64,000 nucleotides of DNA. It comes from CALBPI01 sp038529355 (lineage in GTDB: Bacteria; Pseudomonadota; Gammaproteobacteria; Steroidobacterales; Woeseiaceae). Each line of letters starts with the position of its first letter. Positions within the stretch are counted from its first letter, which is position 1. A program made the translations under genes and the position numbers. The notes below the pieces were generated by a model. It worked only from the letters and a program-made list of their open reading frames with translations, was not told the DNA's origin and searched no databases. The stretch lies in contig JBCBDU010000008.1 of NCBI GenBank assembly GCA_038529355.1, forward strand, positions 1 through 64,000, given 5' to 3'. This document shows, in pieces, positions 18,269 to 27,560 of the stretch.

Positions 18269-19027
18269 ATGAATTATGTATTGCATCGCGGGCTGCTCGC
18301 CCTGGTCGGCATTTTCGTGGCCTCTTCGGCGTCGGCTGCGCTCAAAGCGGCGGATCTGATTGATCGTGCCGCCGTTATTGAGTATGCGTCGTACACGAAA
18401 GATGTCGCGTATCTGACGACGCTCAGCGCAATGCTTGCCGATGAGAAGGCGCGCGGTGCGCTGCAGAAGCTGCCGCATTACTACGCAGCGCTAGCCGCGT
18501 ACCGCGCTGCAGAACTCGACGAAGATATAGAGCTGCGGGTTGGTGTGTTGCTGGATCGCTGCGTCGATGAGGCCAGAAAGGCGATCAAGATTGATCCGCA
18601 ATTCGCCGAAGCAATGGCGCTGGCCGGTGCGTGCCACGGCCTTGCGGCCAGCCGTCAGCCGTTGTCCGCCATTATCTCGGGCAACTTCTCAGCACGCGAA
18701 CTCAAGCGGGCGGTGAAACTAGCGCCGGAAAATCCCCGTGTGTTGCTGCTGCATGCGGCAACGCTGTTGCGTCGCTATGATGATCAGGGTCGCGTCGCAC
18801 AAGCACGCGAAGCGCTGTATCAGGCGCTGGCCATTTACGAGCGATTCGAGGATCAGCCCCGAGCAGGCTACCCGACCTGGGGTGAAGCGCGCGTACACGT
18901 GTGGCTGGCGAAGGTCGCAACGCTTGCCAATGACCCAACGACCGCACGCGATCATCTGGAACAGGCACTGCTGATCGCACCGGCGCTCCAGTCTGCGCAA
19001 ACCGCGCTCAATTCTACCAGACGCTAG
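18269..19027 (+). CDS. Exported TPR-like protein of unknown function
   Basis: 252 residues. An N-terminal signal peptide (HRGLLALVGIFVASSASA, cut near ASA-AL) is followed by all-helical, Ala-rich sequence with TPR-like spacing: DEARKAIKIDPQFAEAMALAGACHGL, LKRAVKLAPENPRVLLLHAATLL and ARDHLEQALLIAPALQSAQ. It looks like a periplasmic scaffold; no catalytic motif is visible. The ribosome-binding site is weak. It stands alone between tatD (divergent) and the solenoid gene. I cannot assign a function. Confidence 0.75.
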   Translation: MNYVLHRGLLALVGIFVASSASAALKAADLIDRAAVIEYASYTKDVAYLTTLSAMLADEKARGALQKLPHYYAALAAYRAAELDEDIELRVGVLLDRCVDEARKAIKIDPQFAEAMALAGACHGLAASRQPLSAIISGNFSARELKRAVKLAPENPRVLLLHAATLLRRYDDQGRVAQAREALYQALAIYERFEDQPRAGYPTWGEARVHVWLAKVATLANDPTTARDHLEQALLIAPALQSAQTALNSTRR

Positions 19028-19125
19028 CCGGCGCAGCCGCCGTCCTCCGGGCAACTAAACCTTTTGCGTGCGGTGCACGTCAAACGAGTGTAGTAACCTG
19101 TTTCCGATCCCAGAGGAGCGTCGAG

Positions 19126-19845
19126 ATGACCCAATACAAAACACGAGTTGCAACGACCTGCGCAGCATTGCTGCTGTCAGTTGCATTGCCGGCAAACGCG
19201 GGCAGTTTGAACAAAAGCATCAAGATAGATGCTGGTGCCACGAGCAGTGGCGCGTCATCCGTCAATGGCAGCGTCACTGCCGGCGAAGGTGCCATCGTGT
19301 CGGGCGATCTGAGCACAGTCAATGGCCGTGTATCGCTGGCAAACGGCGTACAGGCAGAGGATGTCGAGAGCGTCAACGGCCGCGTCCAGGTGGGCGATGA
19401 TTGCATCGTTGATAGCGTCAGTACCGTCAATGGACGCAATCAGATCGGCGAGCGCGTACGCGTATCTGGCGACGTAGAGACGGTTAACGGCGGTGTTACT
19501 GTTGGTCGCGGCACCAGTGTTAGTGGCGATGTGAACGCCGTCAACGGTAAAATAGAGCTTATCGGCGTGTCAGTGGAAGGCGATGTCGTCAACACCAATG
19601 GTGGTATGGATCTCAATGAAGGAACCACAATTAATGGCTCAGTCGTGGTTCGCAAACCCAAAGGCTGGTGGACGTCGAAGAAAAAGCAGCAAATCCCGCG
19701 TGTGGTTATCGGACCGAACGTTGTCATATCCGGTACGTTGCGACTGGAGCGGGAGGTCGAGTTGTTCGTTCACGAAACCGCATCGATCGGCTCCGTGGAA
19801 GGTGACAACATCGACATGCAGCGCTACAGCGGTTCCGAGCCATAG
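19126..19845 (+). CDS. Exported Val-Asn-Gly repeat solenoid protein
   Basis: 239 residues. AGAGGAG precedes the ATG. A clear signal peptide (TTCAALLLSVALPANA-GS) leads into seven repeats of about 18-19 residues, each with a (V/T)NG turn followed by polar/hydrophobic alternation and a second GD/ED turn (for example STVNGRVSLANG, ESVNGRVQVGDD, ETVNGGVTVGRG). This pattern predicts a beta-solenoid, like bactofilin or polymer-forming cytoskeletal folds but exported. The C-terminal part has a basic WW segment (KGWWTSKKKQQ) and a final capped strand region. Conserved-hypothetical; role unknown. Confidence 0.8.
   Translation: MTQYKTRVATTCAALLLSVALPANAGSLNKSIKIDAGATSSGASSVNGSVTAGEGAIVSGDLSTVNGRVSLANGVQAEDVESVNGRVQVGDDCIVDSVSTVNGRNQIGERVRVSGDVETVNGGVTVGRGTSVSGDVNAVNGKIELIGVSVEGDVVNTNGGMDLNEGTTINGSVVVRKPKGWWTSKKKQQIPRVVIGPNVVISGTLRLEREVELFVHETASIGSVEGDNIDMQRYSGSEP
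19261..19641 (+). repeat. Seven VNG repeats, about 54-60 bp each
   Basis: GTCAATGG-like cores recur about every 54-60 bases and encode Val-Asn-Gly at the same place in each 18-19 residue unit. Copies are diverged outside the core, as in an old structural repeat rather than a recent tandem expansion. The sixth and seventh units differ most (NTNGG, TINGS). Confidence 0.8.
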
Positions 19846-19869
19846 CGCTGCACAGCCGGCGCGCCATCG

Positions 19870-20646
19870 TTGAACGCGCCGCTATCGTATAGCGAACAGC
19901 TTTCGCTGTTCGAGCCCCTGGACGCCATCGATGAGCCGGTCTCGTCGATGGCGATTCAGTACCGGCGCAGCAATCGTGCGCGCCGTCTCACTTTGAAGGT
20001 TTACGACGACGGGGCTGTTGAAGTCGTTGTACCGCGATTTGTCAGTGATCTGGACGCGCAGACCTTTGTTGCCAGTCATGAACAGTGGATACGCGAGCAA
20101 ACGGCCGGACGCACGCCCCGTGCGCCGGCAACGCGACCGACGACGATTGCGTTACCGGCGCTTGACGAACAATGGCAACTCGACGTGCGGTGCCAACGAC
20201 GCGTGCGCGAACGGCCACAGCTGCGTCCCGGTAGCGGTCCAAGACATTTCTGTCTGCGCATTCCGGTGAGTGACCCTGAAAACGACGCGCTGGTGCGCCC
20301 GCATGTCAAAGTGGCGCTGCTGCAGCGTGCCAAAACGATGTATAGCGACCTGCTGAAACCGCTGTCGCTCGAAATGGGCAGCCCGTTTCGGCGCTTGCAG
20401 GTTCGGGATCAGAAAACCTGCTGGGGCAGTTGTTCGTCGCGCGGCACGATCAGTATGAACTACGCTGGACTGTTCCTGTCGCCCGCTGCAGTGCGCTATC
20501 TGTGTGTGCATGAGTTGGCACATTGCCACCACATGGATCACTCGCCGGCATTTTGGGCGTTGGTTGAGCGTTATGAGCCGCAGGCGCGCGTACTGGACAA
20601 GCAGCTGGGCAGCAAGCGTGACGTGGTGCCGCGTTGGCTCTGGTGA
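19870..20646 (+). CDS. YgjP-like zinc metallopeptidase (DUF45, M48-type)
   Basis: 258 residues from TTG 19870; there is no strong ribosome-binding site and the first ATG in frame is only at residue 27 (MAIQYRRS), so the start is uncertain. The C-terminal half holds VRDQKTCWGSCSSRGTISMNY and the zinc motif VHELAHCHHMDHSPAFW (HExxH plus a downstream His), the signature of the YgjP/UPF0034-type WLM-like metallopeptidase family. Cytoplasmic, function poorly known. Convergent with the DUF2333 gene. Confidence 0.85.
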   Translation: MNAPLSYSEQLSLFEPLDAIDEPVSSMAIQYRRSNRARRLTLKVYDDGAVEVVVPRFVSDLDAQTFVASHEQWIREQTAGRTPRAPATRPTTIALPALDEQWQLDVRCQRRVRERPQLRPGSGPRHFCLRIPVSDPENDALVRPHVKVALLQRAKTMYSDLLKPLSLEMGSPFRRLQVRDQKTCWGSCSSRGTISMNYAGLFLSPAAVRYLCVHELAHCHHMDHSPAFWALVERYEPQARVLDKQLGSKRDVVPRWLW

Positions 20647-20661
20647 GCGCGCGAGTGTCGC

Positions 20662-21675
20662 CTAACCCTGGTCGAGCAGCTCGCGCAAGTCGATCACCGC
20701 GGCGTTAGCGCGCGACAGGTACGAAGCCATCACCAATGAGTGGTTGGCAAACACGCCATAGCCACTGCCATTTAAAACGATTGGGCTGTTCAACGGCTCC
20801 AGACTGGACTCAAGTTCGCGAATAATCTGGCGCAAACTGACGGTTGCGTTCTTGTCCTCGAGCACATCGGCAAAATCAAATTGCGCGGCGCGAAAAAAGT
20901 GCAACATCGCCCATGCGCTGCCACGAGCCTCGAACAGCACGTTATCCAACTGCAGCCATGACGTCTTGACCCGCACATCCTCATTCTGTGTGCCGCCACC
21001 CGCTGTCGCTGCCGAATCGCCAGCCAGGTCGGTGTTCACGCGAGACTGGCCAACGCTGGCCGTGAGCTTCTGCGACAAACTGCCCAAACGCTTTTCAACT
21101 TCGGCGAGCCACGCGCGCAGATTGTCCGCGCGCGCAAAAAATTGGGCACTGCTGTCATTCGGGTCAAGCAGGCGCGCCTGATACTCGCGCAACAGGTCGA
21201 TGCTGCCGCGATACTCTGATTCAGCCGGTGGAAACAGCCATTTGTCAGCGCGAATAAAGAAACCGTCCTGCGCGGCGCTGAGACTGGCATCTTCGATGGA
21301 CTGCGATTGCGAACGGCTATAGTCGTTGCGCAGCACACGCGCAAGATCACGCACCTGCGTGAGCGCGCCGATTTCCCAACTCGGAATATTGTCGAGCCAC
21401 ACGCCCGGCGGCACCATATCGTTGAACAGGAAACCGCCCGGTTTTTCCAGCAGCGTCTCGCTGACTCGAATCAGCGTGCTGGTTGTCGCATAGCCGACGG
21501 TGGCCGGCTCATCATTCATCGTCGATTCGACCCAGAAAATATCCGGCTCACGTGACCAGTACCACGACAGCACAAGCAGGATCAGCAGCGCTACAGCGCT
21601 GACCGCGATGACTGGCGCTAGCCAGCGGCGCTCTGCGAATGCGTACAGGTCATAAAGCTTGTTGAATGGGTTCAA
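20662..21675 (-). CDS. DUF2333-family inner-membrane protein
   Basis: I take TTG 21675 as start because AACAGGAG sits 7 bases before it, giving 337 residues (MNPFNKLYDLYAFAERRW). One transmembrane helix (VIAVSAVALLILLVLSWYW, near residues 21-40) is followed by a periplasmic all-alpha domain with ETLLEKPGGFLFND, PPGVWLDNIPSWEIGAL and SGYGVFANHSLVMASYLSRANAA. These match the DUF2333 family of gammaproteobacteria, whose role is unknown. The gene follows the sirtuin gene by 37 bases and may be in the acnA-cobB transcription unit. Confidence 0.85.
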   Translation of the reverse strand: MNPFNKLYDLYAFAERRWLAPVIAVSAVALLILLVLSWYWSREPDIFWVESTMNDEPATVGYATTSTLIRVSETLLEKPGGFLFNDMVPPGVWLDNIPSWEIGALTQVRDLARVLRNDYSRSQSQSIEDASLSAAQDGFFIRADKWLFPPAESEYRGSIDLLREYQARLLDPNDSSAQFFARADNLRAWLAEVEKRLGSLSQKLTASVGQSRVNTDLAGDSAATAGGGTQNEDVRVKTSWLQLDNVLFEARGSAWAMLHFFRAAQFDFADVLEDKNATVSLRQIIRELESSLEPLNSPIVLNGSGYGVFANHSLVMASYLSRANAAVIDLRELLDQG

Positions 21676-21712
21676 GAATCGGCTCCTGTTGATCGGGTTC
21701 GTCGTTGCAACG

Positions 21713-22462
21713 CTATTGTAGCGCAGCAACAAGCGCCGGCAGCACGCTGGCTGATGGCGCGTAGATAGCAGCATCCGCGACGCCGGACAGCGGCGTCGGT
21801 TCCATATTGATTTCTACAACGCTCGCACCAGCGCTAAGCGCTGTTTTCGCAAGGCTCGCTGCCGGGTACACCAGCGATGATGTGCCTACCGATAAGAACA
21901 CGTCACAGTGTTGCGCGGCTTGCGTACTGCGGCGCAGCAGTGACTCGGGAATCAATTCACCAAACAGCACAACGCCGGGGCGTAGAATGACGCCGCAACG
22001 GTTACAGGTTGGCGGTGCGTCCAACGGTTCGTGCTGCGTGGCACGACTGCGTACGCCACAAGAGTCGCAACGGTCGTCGAACAGGTTGCCATGAAATTCA
22101 ATTACCGATTCGCTGCCCGCTGCGGCGTGTAGTCCGTCAACATTCTGCGTGATCAACGTCAGGTTCGGCACGAGTGTTGCCATTTGCGCCAACGCATAGT
22201 GACCGGCGTTAGGCTCGGCTTGCGCGACCAGGCTGCGGCGCCAGCGATACCAGTTCCACGCAAACAGCGGATCTGACGCAAACGCTTCCGGCGTGGCAAT
22301 GTCTTCAGCCTTGTGGTGTGCCCACAGGCCGGTTTGCGCATCTCGAAACGTCGGCACGCCGCTCTCCGCAGAAACGCCCGCGCCGGTCAGAACGACAACC
22401 GAACGCGCTTGCTTCAGCGTGTCAACGACGGTCTGAGTCGCATCATCGCGCGAGGTGCTCAT
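21713..22462 (-). CDS. cobB: NAD-dependent protein deacylase (sirtuin, CobB-like)
   Basis: Removes acyl groups from lysines using NAD. ATG 22462 overlaps the acnA stop (TGATG). In 249 residues: GAGVSAESGVPTFRD for NAD, QNVDGLH (106-112), catalytic His124 (EFHG) and four zinc cysteines (132, 135, 153, 156). Tyr72 and Arg75 (WYRWRR) match the Tyr-x-x-Arg pair of class III sirtuins that accept succinyl- or malonyl-lysine. Coupling to aconitase suggests, but does not prove, that central-metabolism enzymes are among its substrates. Confidence 0.93.
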   Translation of the reverse strand: MSTSRDDATQTVVDTLKQARSVVVLTGAGVSAESGVPTFRDAQTGLWAHHKAEDIATPEAFASDPLFAWNWYRWRRSLVAQAEPNAGHYALAQMATLVPNLTLITQNVDGLHAAAGSESVIEFHGNLFDDRCDSCGVRSRATQHEPLDAPPTCNRCGVILRPGVVLFGELIPESLLRRSTQAAQHCDVFLSVGTSSLVYPAASLAKTALSAGASVVEINMEPTPLSGVADAAIYAPSASVLPALVAALQ

Positions 22463-25152
22463 CAAGCGGCCGAGTGATCCACGAGCTGCCGCAGCACGTA
22501 TTGCAGGATGCCGCCGTTGCGGTAGTAGTCCCATTCCTTCGGTGTGTCGATACGCACTTTGGCTGACAGCGTTTTCGTGCTGCCATCCTCGCCCGTTGCG
22601 ATGACCTCAACGAGTTTCGGTTCGGCACCGGCCAAGCCGGTGATCGCATAGGTTTCCGTGCCGTCAAGCGCGATTGTATCGACGCTCTCGCCGTCACGGA
22701 ACTGCAGCGGCAATACGCCCATGCCGATCAGATTGGAGCGATGAATGCGCTCAAAGCTTTGTGCAATCACGGCTTTGACGCCTAGCAGCAGCGTGCCTTT
22801 GGCCGCCCAGTCACGCGACGAACCGGTGCCGTACTCGGTACCGGCAATGACAACAAGTGGTGTGCGCTGTTCTGCATAGCGTTGGGCGGCGGCGAAGATC
22901 GTCATCTGCTCGCCGCTGGGTTGATGGCGCGTCCAGCCGCCTTCGGTACCGGGCGCTAGCTGATTGCGCAGGCGAATATTGGCGAAGGTACCGCGCATCA
23001 TCACTTCGTGATTGCCGCGACGGGAGCCGTAGGAGTTGAATTCGTGTTCTTTGACGCCTTGGGCGCGCAAGTATTCCGCGGCCGGACTGTCCTTGGCGAT
23101 GCTGCCGGCCGGTGAGATGTGATCAGTCGTCACCGAGTCGCCGAGCAGCGCAAGCACGCGAGCACCGCTGATGTCGCCGGGCGCCTGAGCGTTGCGCTGC
23201 ATGCCTTCGAAATAGGGTGGGTTCTTGACGTATGTCGAACGTTCATCCCAGGCGTAGATCTGTCCATCCGGAATCGACAATCCGTTCCAGTTGCTGTCGC
23301 CTTCGAACACGCTGGCATAGCTGGACTTGAACATGTCCGAATCGATGCACCGCAGGATCGTATCCTGAATCTCTTTTTGGCTGGGCCAGATGTCCTTGAG
23401 GAACACGTCGTTGCTATCGCTGTCCTGACCGAGCGGTTCATCGAACACGTCGGCATGCAGATTGCCGGCCAACGCATAGGCGACCACTAACGGCGGCGAC
23501 GCGAGGTAGTTCATTTTCACCAGCGGGTGAATACGACCCTCGAAGTTGCGATTGCCGGACAGCACGCTGCAGCCAACCAAGTCCGACTCGCGGACAGCCG
23601 CATCAATGTCGTCACGCAGCGGCCCTGAGTTGCCGATGCATGTCGTACAGCCATAGCCAACGGTGTGGAATCCCAGCGCTGCCAGATCATCGATCAATCC
23701 GGCCTTCTCGAGATAGTCAGTCACGACGCGCGAGCCGGGCGCCAGGCTCGTTTTGACCCACGGCTTCACTTGCAGACCGCGTGCCGCGGCATTGCGTGCG
23801 AGCAACCCCGCGCCAAGCATGACCGCGGGGTTGGACGTATTGGTGCAACTGGTGATGGCGGCGATCAGAACGGCGCCATCCGTCAGGGTTGCATTTTTGC
23901 CGTTGGTCTTGCCATCGATGTCGATCGTGATTGCGCCTTTGCCAGGCTCGCGATCTGTCGTCATGTTGGCCAAGTCCCGCACAAAGACGGCGTGCGCCTC
24001 GGACAGGTTGATGCGATCTTGTGGCCGTTTGGGGCCGGCTATGCTCGGCTCGACGTCGCCCATGTCCAGCGTCAATGCGTCGCTGTATAGTGCGTCGGCC
24101 TGACCCGTCTCGCGCCACAGACCTTGCGCCTTCGCATAGGCCTCAATCAGCGCAATCTGATCGGCATCGCGCCCGGACAGTTGCAGATAACGGATGGTTT
24201 CGCCATCGATCGGAAAGATGGCACAGGTGGAGCCGAACTCCGGCGACATGTTGCCGAGCGTTGCACGATCGGCGAGCGGTAGGTGATCCAGTCCATCGCC
24301 AAAAAACTCGACGAACTTGCCGACCACCCCTTTGTTGCGCAACATCTCGGTTACGGTCAACACTAGATCAGTCGCCGTCGTGCCTTCGCGCAACTGGCCT
24401 ATCAATTTGAAGCCGACGACTTCGGGAATCAGCATCGTAATCGGTTGTCCCAGCATGGCCGCTTCCGCTTCAATGCCACCGACGCCCCAACCGAGCACGC
24501 CAAGGCCGTTCACCATCGTCGTGTGTGAGTCGGTGCCGACCAATGTATCAGGGTAAGCCATGCGTTTGCCGTCGCGCGTGACATCAAACACAACGCGCGA
24601 CAGGTATTCCAGATTGACCTGATGCACGATGCCCGTGTTCGGTGGTACGACCTTGAAATTATCAAAGGCATCCTGCCCCCAACGCAGGAATGAGTACCGC
24701 TCCTTATTGCGCTGAAACTCAATCTTGTTGTTTAAATCCAGCGCGTTAGCCTTGCCGTAATTATCAACCTGCACCGAATGGTCGATGACGAGCTCGGCCG
24801 GCGACAGCGGATTGATCGAATCTGCCTTGCCGCCCAGTTTGACGACGGCATCGCGCATTGCGGCAAGATCGACAACTGCTGGTACGCCGGTGAAGTCCTG
24901 CAAAATGACGCGACTGGGTGTGAACGAGATTTCCGTGGCCGGCGCGGCGTTGGGGTCCCAGTTGGCCAGAGCCAGAATATCGTCGCGAGTGACGTCGCGA
25001 CCATCCTCATGACGCAACAGGTTTTCGAGCAATATTTTGAGCGAGTAGGGCAGCTTCGCAGCATGGCCTTCTGTGACGGCAGTCAGTCGGTAAAGCTCAT
25101 AGTCGTTGCCGCCGACGGAAATCGAGTCACGTGCGCCGAATGAATTGGTCAT
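22462..25152 (-). CDS. acnA: AcnA, aconitate hydratase
   Basis: Iron-sulfur TCA-cycle enzyme interconverting citrate and isocitrate. Start ATG 25152 is preceded by TGGAGGCAAC. The 896 residues have the AcnA/IRP layout: GTDSHTTMVNGLGVLGWGVGG, the cluster cysteines in ITSCTNTSNP and GYGCTTCIGNSGPL, and a C-terminal swivel domain with GTEYGTGSSRDWAAKG and the ERIHRSNLIGMGVLPL substrate-binding segment. A -10 element TATAAT lies 52 bases upstream. It shares its stop with the sirtuin start. Confidence 0.97.
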   Translation of the reverse strand: MTNSFGARDSISVGGNDYELYRLTAVTEGHAAKLPYSLKILLENLLRHEDGRDVTRDDILALANWDPNAAPATEISFTPSRVILQDFTGVPAVVDLAAMRDAVVKLGGKADSINPLSPAELVIDHSVQVDNYGKANALDLNNKIEFQRNKERYSFLRWGQDAFDNFKVVPPNTGIVHQVNLEYLSRVVFDVTRDGKRMAYPDTLVGTDSHTTMVNGLGVLGWGVGGIEAEAAMLGQPITMLIPEVVGFKLIGQLREGTTATDLVLTVTEMLRNKGVVGKFVEFFGDGLDHLPLADRATLGNMSPEFGSTCAIFPIDGETIRYLQLSGRDADQIALIEAYAKAQGLWRETGQADALYSDALTLDMGDVEPSIAGPKRPQDRINLSEAHAVFVRDLANMTTDREPGKGAITIDIDGKTNGKNATLTDGAVLIAAITSCTNTSNPAVMLGAGLLARNAAARGLQVKPWVKTSLAPGSRVVTDYLEKAGLIDDLAALGFHTVGYGCTTCIGNSGPLRDDIDAAVRESDLVGCSVLSGNRNFEGRIHPLVKMNYLASPPLVVAYALAGNLHADVFDEPLGQDSDSNDVFLKDIWPSQKEIQDTILRCIDSDMFKSSYASVFEGDSNWNGLSIPDGQIYAWDERSTYVKNPPYFEGMQRNAQAPGDISGARVLALLGDSVTTDHISPAGSIAKDSPAAEYLRAQGVKEHEFNSYGSRRGNHEVMMRGTFANIRLRNQLAPGTEGGWTRHQPSGEQMTIFAAAQRYAEQRTPLVVIAGTEYGTGSSRDWAAKGTLLLGVKAVIAQSFERIHRSNLIGMGVLPLQFRDGESVDTIALDGTETYAITGLAGAEPKLVEVIATGEDGSTKTLSAKVRIDTPKEWDYYRNGGILQYVLRQLVDHSAA

Positions 25153-25203
25153 GTTGCCTCCAGGTCGCTGGTCGATGCCGGTGCGATTTCTATCCAGTGG
25201 GTA

Positions 25204-25209
25204 ATTATA
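25204..25209 (-). promoter_or_regulatory. Consensus -10 element for acnA
   Basis: On the minus strand the sequence reads TATAAT, the exact sigma70 -10 consensus, about 52 bases before the acnA start. No good -35 hexamer is present at 16-18 bases, so an activator may be used. Confidence 0.4.
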
Positions 25210-25276
25210 TCGAAAGCTTGCGTTGCCGGTACGCGGCAAGTGTTACGCTGCAAGGCGTTTTGTTGGCTCGCAACGG

Positions 25277-26401
25277 TTACGCCGTTGCTTGCAGCTCGGT
25301 CGCCTGATGTGCATTGCCGATCGCATCGATCGCGCCGCCACCCAGGCAGTGTGCGCCATCGTAGACTACGGCGTACTGTCCGGGCGCAACTGCCCATTGC
25401 GGCTCATCAAACACCAGTGTCACCGCGCCATCCGATTCAATGCGCACGTGACAAGCCTGGTCGGCTTGCCGGTAGCGCACTTTGGCCGCCAACGGTCGGG
25501 CGATGTCGGCGGGTTGACCATCGATCCAATGGAAGGCGTCGCAGCGCACATGCGTGTGCATCAGCCATGGATGGCGTTTGTCTTGCACCACTTGCAGCGT
25601 GTTGTCTGCCAGATGCTTGCGTGCGACATACCATGGCGCTTCGCAGGCATTGCGTTGTCCGCCGATGCCTAATCCCTGGCGCTGGCCCAGTGTGTAGTAC
25701 ATTAGCCCGTGATGTTCACTGATGCGCTGACCGTTGGCATCGATGATGTCACCGGGCTGCGCCGGCAAGTACTGTGCCAGAAACTCGCGAAATGGCCGTT
25801 CGCCAATAAAGCAGATGCCCGTTGAGTCCTTCTTCTTGTGCGTTGCCAGACCAGCATCGGTGGCCAGGCGTCGAACCTCGCTCTTGTGCAAGTGACCCAA
25901 CGGGAACATCACGTCGGCTAATTGCGCCGTGCTCACTGCGTGCAGGAAGTAGCTTTGATCCTTGTTGTCGTCGATACCCTTCAGCAACGTTGCGTTATCG
26001 CCGATGCGTGCATAGTGACCGGTGGCGATGGCGTCCGCGCCCAGTCGCCGTGCGTAGTCGGCAAACACGCCGAACTTGATTTCGCGATTGCACAACACGT
26101 CCGGGTTTGGCGTGCGGCCACGCCGGTATTCGTCGAGGAAATAGTCGAAGACGCGGTCGCGATAGTCGGCCGCAAAGTTAACGTGGTGCAACGTAATGCC
26201 TAATCCGTCGCACACAGCGCGGGCGTCTTGCAGATCAGCTGCGGCGCTGCAGTAGGCATCATCGGCCTCCCAGTTGGTCATGTGCAGACCTTCGACCGTG
26301 TAGCCTTCACGCTGCAGCAACAGCGCGACGACCGAAGAGTCCACGCCGCCGGACATGCCGACCAGCACCGTCTTGTTCGCATTGTTGGAGTGTGAGCCCA
26401 T
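25277..26401 (-). CDS. mnmA: MnmA, tRNA-specific 2-thiouridylase
   Basis: Thiolates U34 of tRNA Lys, Glu and Gln. The 374 residues contain the PP-loop GMSGGVDSS (15-23), catalytic Cys104 (NPDVLCNREIKFG) and Cys197 (DSTGICFIGER), and the FHWIDGQ C-terminal RNA-contacting part. The tRNA-Lys(UUU) of this window is one of its expected substrates. In E. coli the same gene neighbours nudJ, as here. Confidence 0.97.
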   Translation of the reverse strand: MGSHSNNANKTVLVGMSGGVDSSVVALLLQREGYTVEGLHMTNWEADDAYCSAAADLQDARAVCDGLGITLHHVNFAADYRDRVFDYFLDEYRRGRTPNPDVLCNREIKFGVFADYARRLGADAIATGHYARIGDNATLLKGIDDNKDQSYFLHAVSTAQLADVMFPLGHLHKSEVRRLATDAGLATHKKKDSTGICFIGERPFREFLAQYLPAQPGDIIDANGQRISEHHGLMYYTLGQRQGLGIGGQRNACEAPWYVARKHLADNTLQVVQDKRHPWLMHTHVRCDAFHWIDGQPADIARPLAAKVRYRQADQACHVRIESDGAVTLVFDEPQWAVAPGQYAVVYDGAHCLGGGAIDAIGNAHQATELQATA

Positions 26402-26442
26402 GCCAGTATTGTATGCGATGGCGGTGCTCGACGCAGCGCTAG

Positions 26443-26955
26443 CTACAGCATGTGCACGTGTGCTTGCACTGTTTCGAGAATGCGGCCTTGGTCAGACAGC
26501 GAATTCACGCACAGGCGTGCGCGTCGACCGAGCAGGTAGTCGTCAATGGCAGTGAGCACGACCGGCGCACGTAAGCGTTGCGCATCAGCTGCAATGGCGT
26601 CGCGAGAGCGCCAACGGACCGCGACGATGCCGTTGTCCAGCTCTCGTTCGGTCGACTCATGCAAGACGCGGCCGAAATAGATCAGCCGCATCAGTTGCTG
26701 CTGGCGTAGTTGGTCGTGCCACAGATAAGCACCGACAAATCCACGCGGTGCGAATTGCCAGCGCGTTTCTTCCATGACCTCACGCACGATAGCCTGTTCG
26801 GGTGTTTCGCCCGGCTCGATATGGCCACCGGGCACATTCACGACGATACCAAAGGAGCTATGCTCTTCGATGCACAGGAACCGGTTATCGCGTTCAATGA
26901 TCGCGGAGACGGTGAGGTCGATGCTGGTGTTGTCGATGTTGCTGTTGCTGGTCAT
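26443..26955 (-). CDS. nudJ: NudJ-like Nudix hydrolase
   Basis: 170-residue Nudix phosphohydrolase. The box runs from Gly44 to about residue 66 (GHIEPGETPEQ...REVMEET), with all metal-binding Glu present. E. coli NudJ acts on nucleoside di- and triphosphates and thiamine pyrimidine pyrophosphate; I give the symbol because of similar size and because nudJ adjoins mnmA there too. It is 41 bases upstream of mnmA on the same strand, so the two are probably cotranscribed. Confidence 0.85.
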   Translation of the reverse strand: MTSNSNIDNTSIDLTVSAIIERDNRFLCIEEHSSFGIVVNVPGGHIEPGETPEQAIVREVMEETRWQFAPRGFVGAYLWHDQLRQQQLMRLIYFGRVLHESTERELDNGIVAVRWRSRDAIAADAQRLRAPVVLTAIDDYLLGRRARLCVNSLSDQGRILETVQAHVHML

Positions 26956-26993
26956 TGAGTCATTTCAAGTCGTTGCAGGCGTTGCGTCGGCGG

Positions 26994-27500
26994 TTACAAA
27001 TGCAGTTTGCGAAACTCGTTTTCAACGTCGCTGGCACGCCAGATGTCGTCGAAAGTCGTCAGGTAGTGCCGTGCAATCGGGGGTGAGTAGCTATCGGCAA
27101 TGCCGTCCCAGCGACCGGCATCGAGGCGATAGGCGATCGCCTTGTCATCGGCAATGCAATAGGCTTCCGGATGATTGCTGTAGTCCTCGTGCACGTTGCG
27201 AAATTCGATGAAGCTGTTTAGCCGCCGACCCATCGTGACCAGGCGATGCCCGTTCTTGATGGCGCGCGTCGGATCGGCGATGAGCACGCGTACGCGTGCG
27301 AAGCGGCGTGACAGGATCAGTTTCTTAACGGCAGCGACGAAGTCAGGGTGATCATAAATGCCAGGTTCGAGATCGCGGGTCATGATGGAGACCTTGCGCG
27401 TCGCCTCGGCGCAAATCAGCGTTGCAGCATCACGCATGTCGCCACGAGTGCTGAGCACCCAGCGTTCGCCTTGTTTTGTGACTTGCTCGGCTGCGCTCAT
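26994..27500 (-). CDS. DUF7931-type (phospholipase D-like fold) protein
   Basis: 168 residues, soluble. It begins with a helix and AATLICAEATRKVSIMTRDLEPGIYD, then ILSRRFARVRVLIADPTRAIKNGHRLVTMGRRLNSFIEFR and FDDIWRAS. The layout resembles the domain often fused behind a GNAT acetyltransferase in gammaproteobacteria, with a PLD-like fold but no HxKxxxxD catalytic motif. Here it is a separate gene, 60 bases after the GNAT gene. Function unknown. Confidence 0.65.
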   Translation of the reverse strand: MSAAEQVTKQGERWVLSTRGDMRDAATLICAEATRKVSIMTRDLEPGIYDHPDFVAAVKKLILSRRFARVRVLIADPTRAIKNGHRLVTMGRRLNSFIEFRNVHEDYSNHPEAYCIADDKAIAYRLDAGRWDGIADSYSPPIARHYLTTFDDIWRASDVENEFRKLHL

Positions 27501-27560
27501 TGATCGCTAAAACCCCACAGACAAAGCCCGGTATCGCCGGGTAAGCATGCGGGTGACGTG

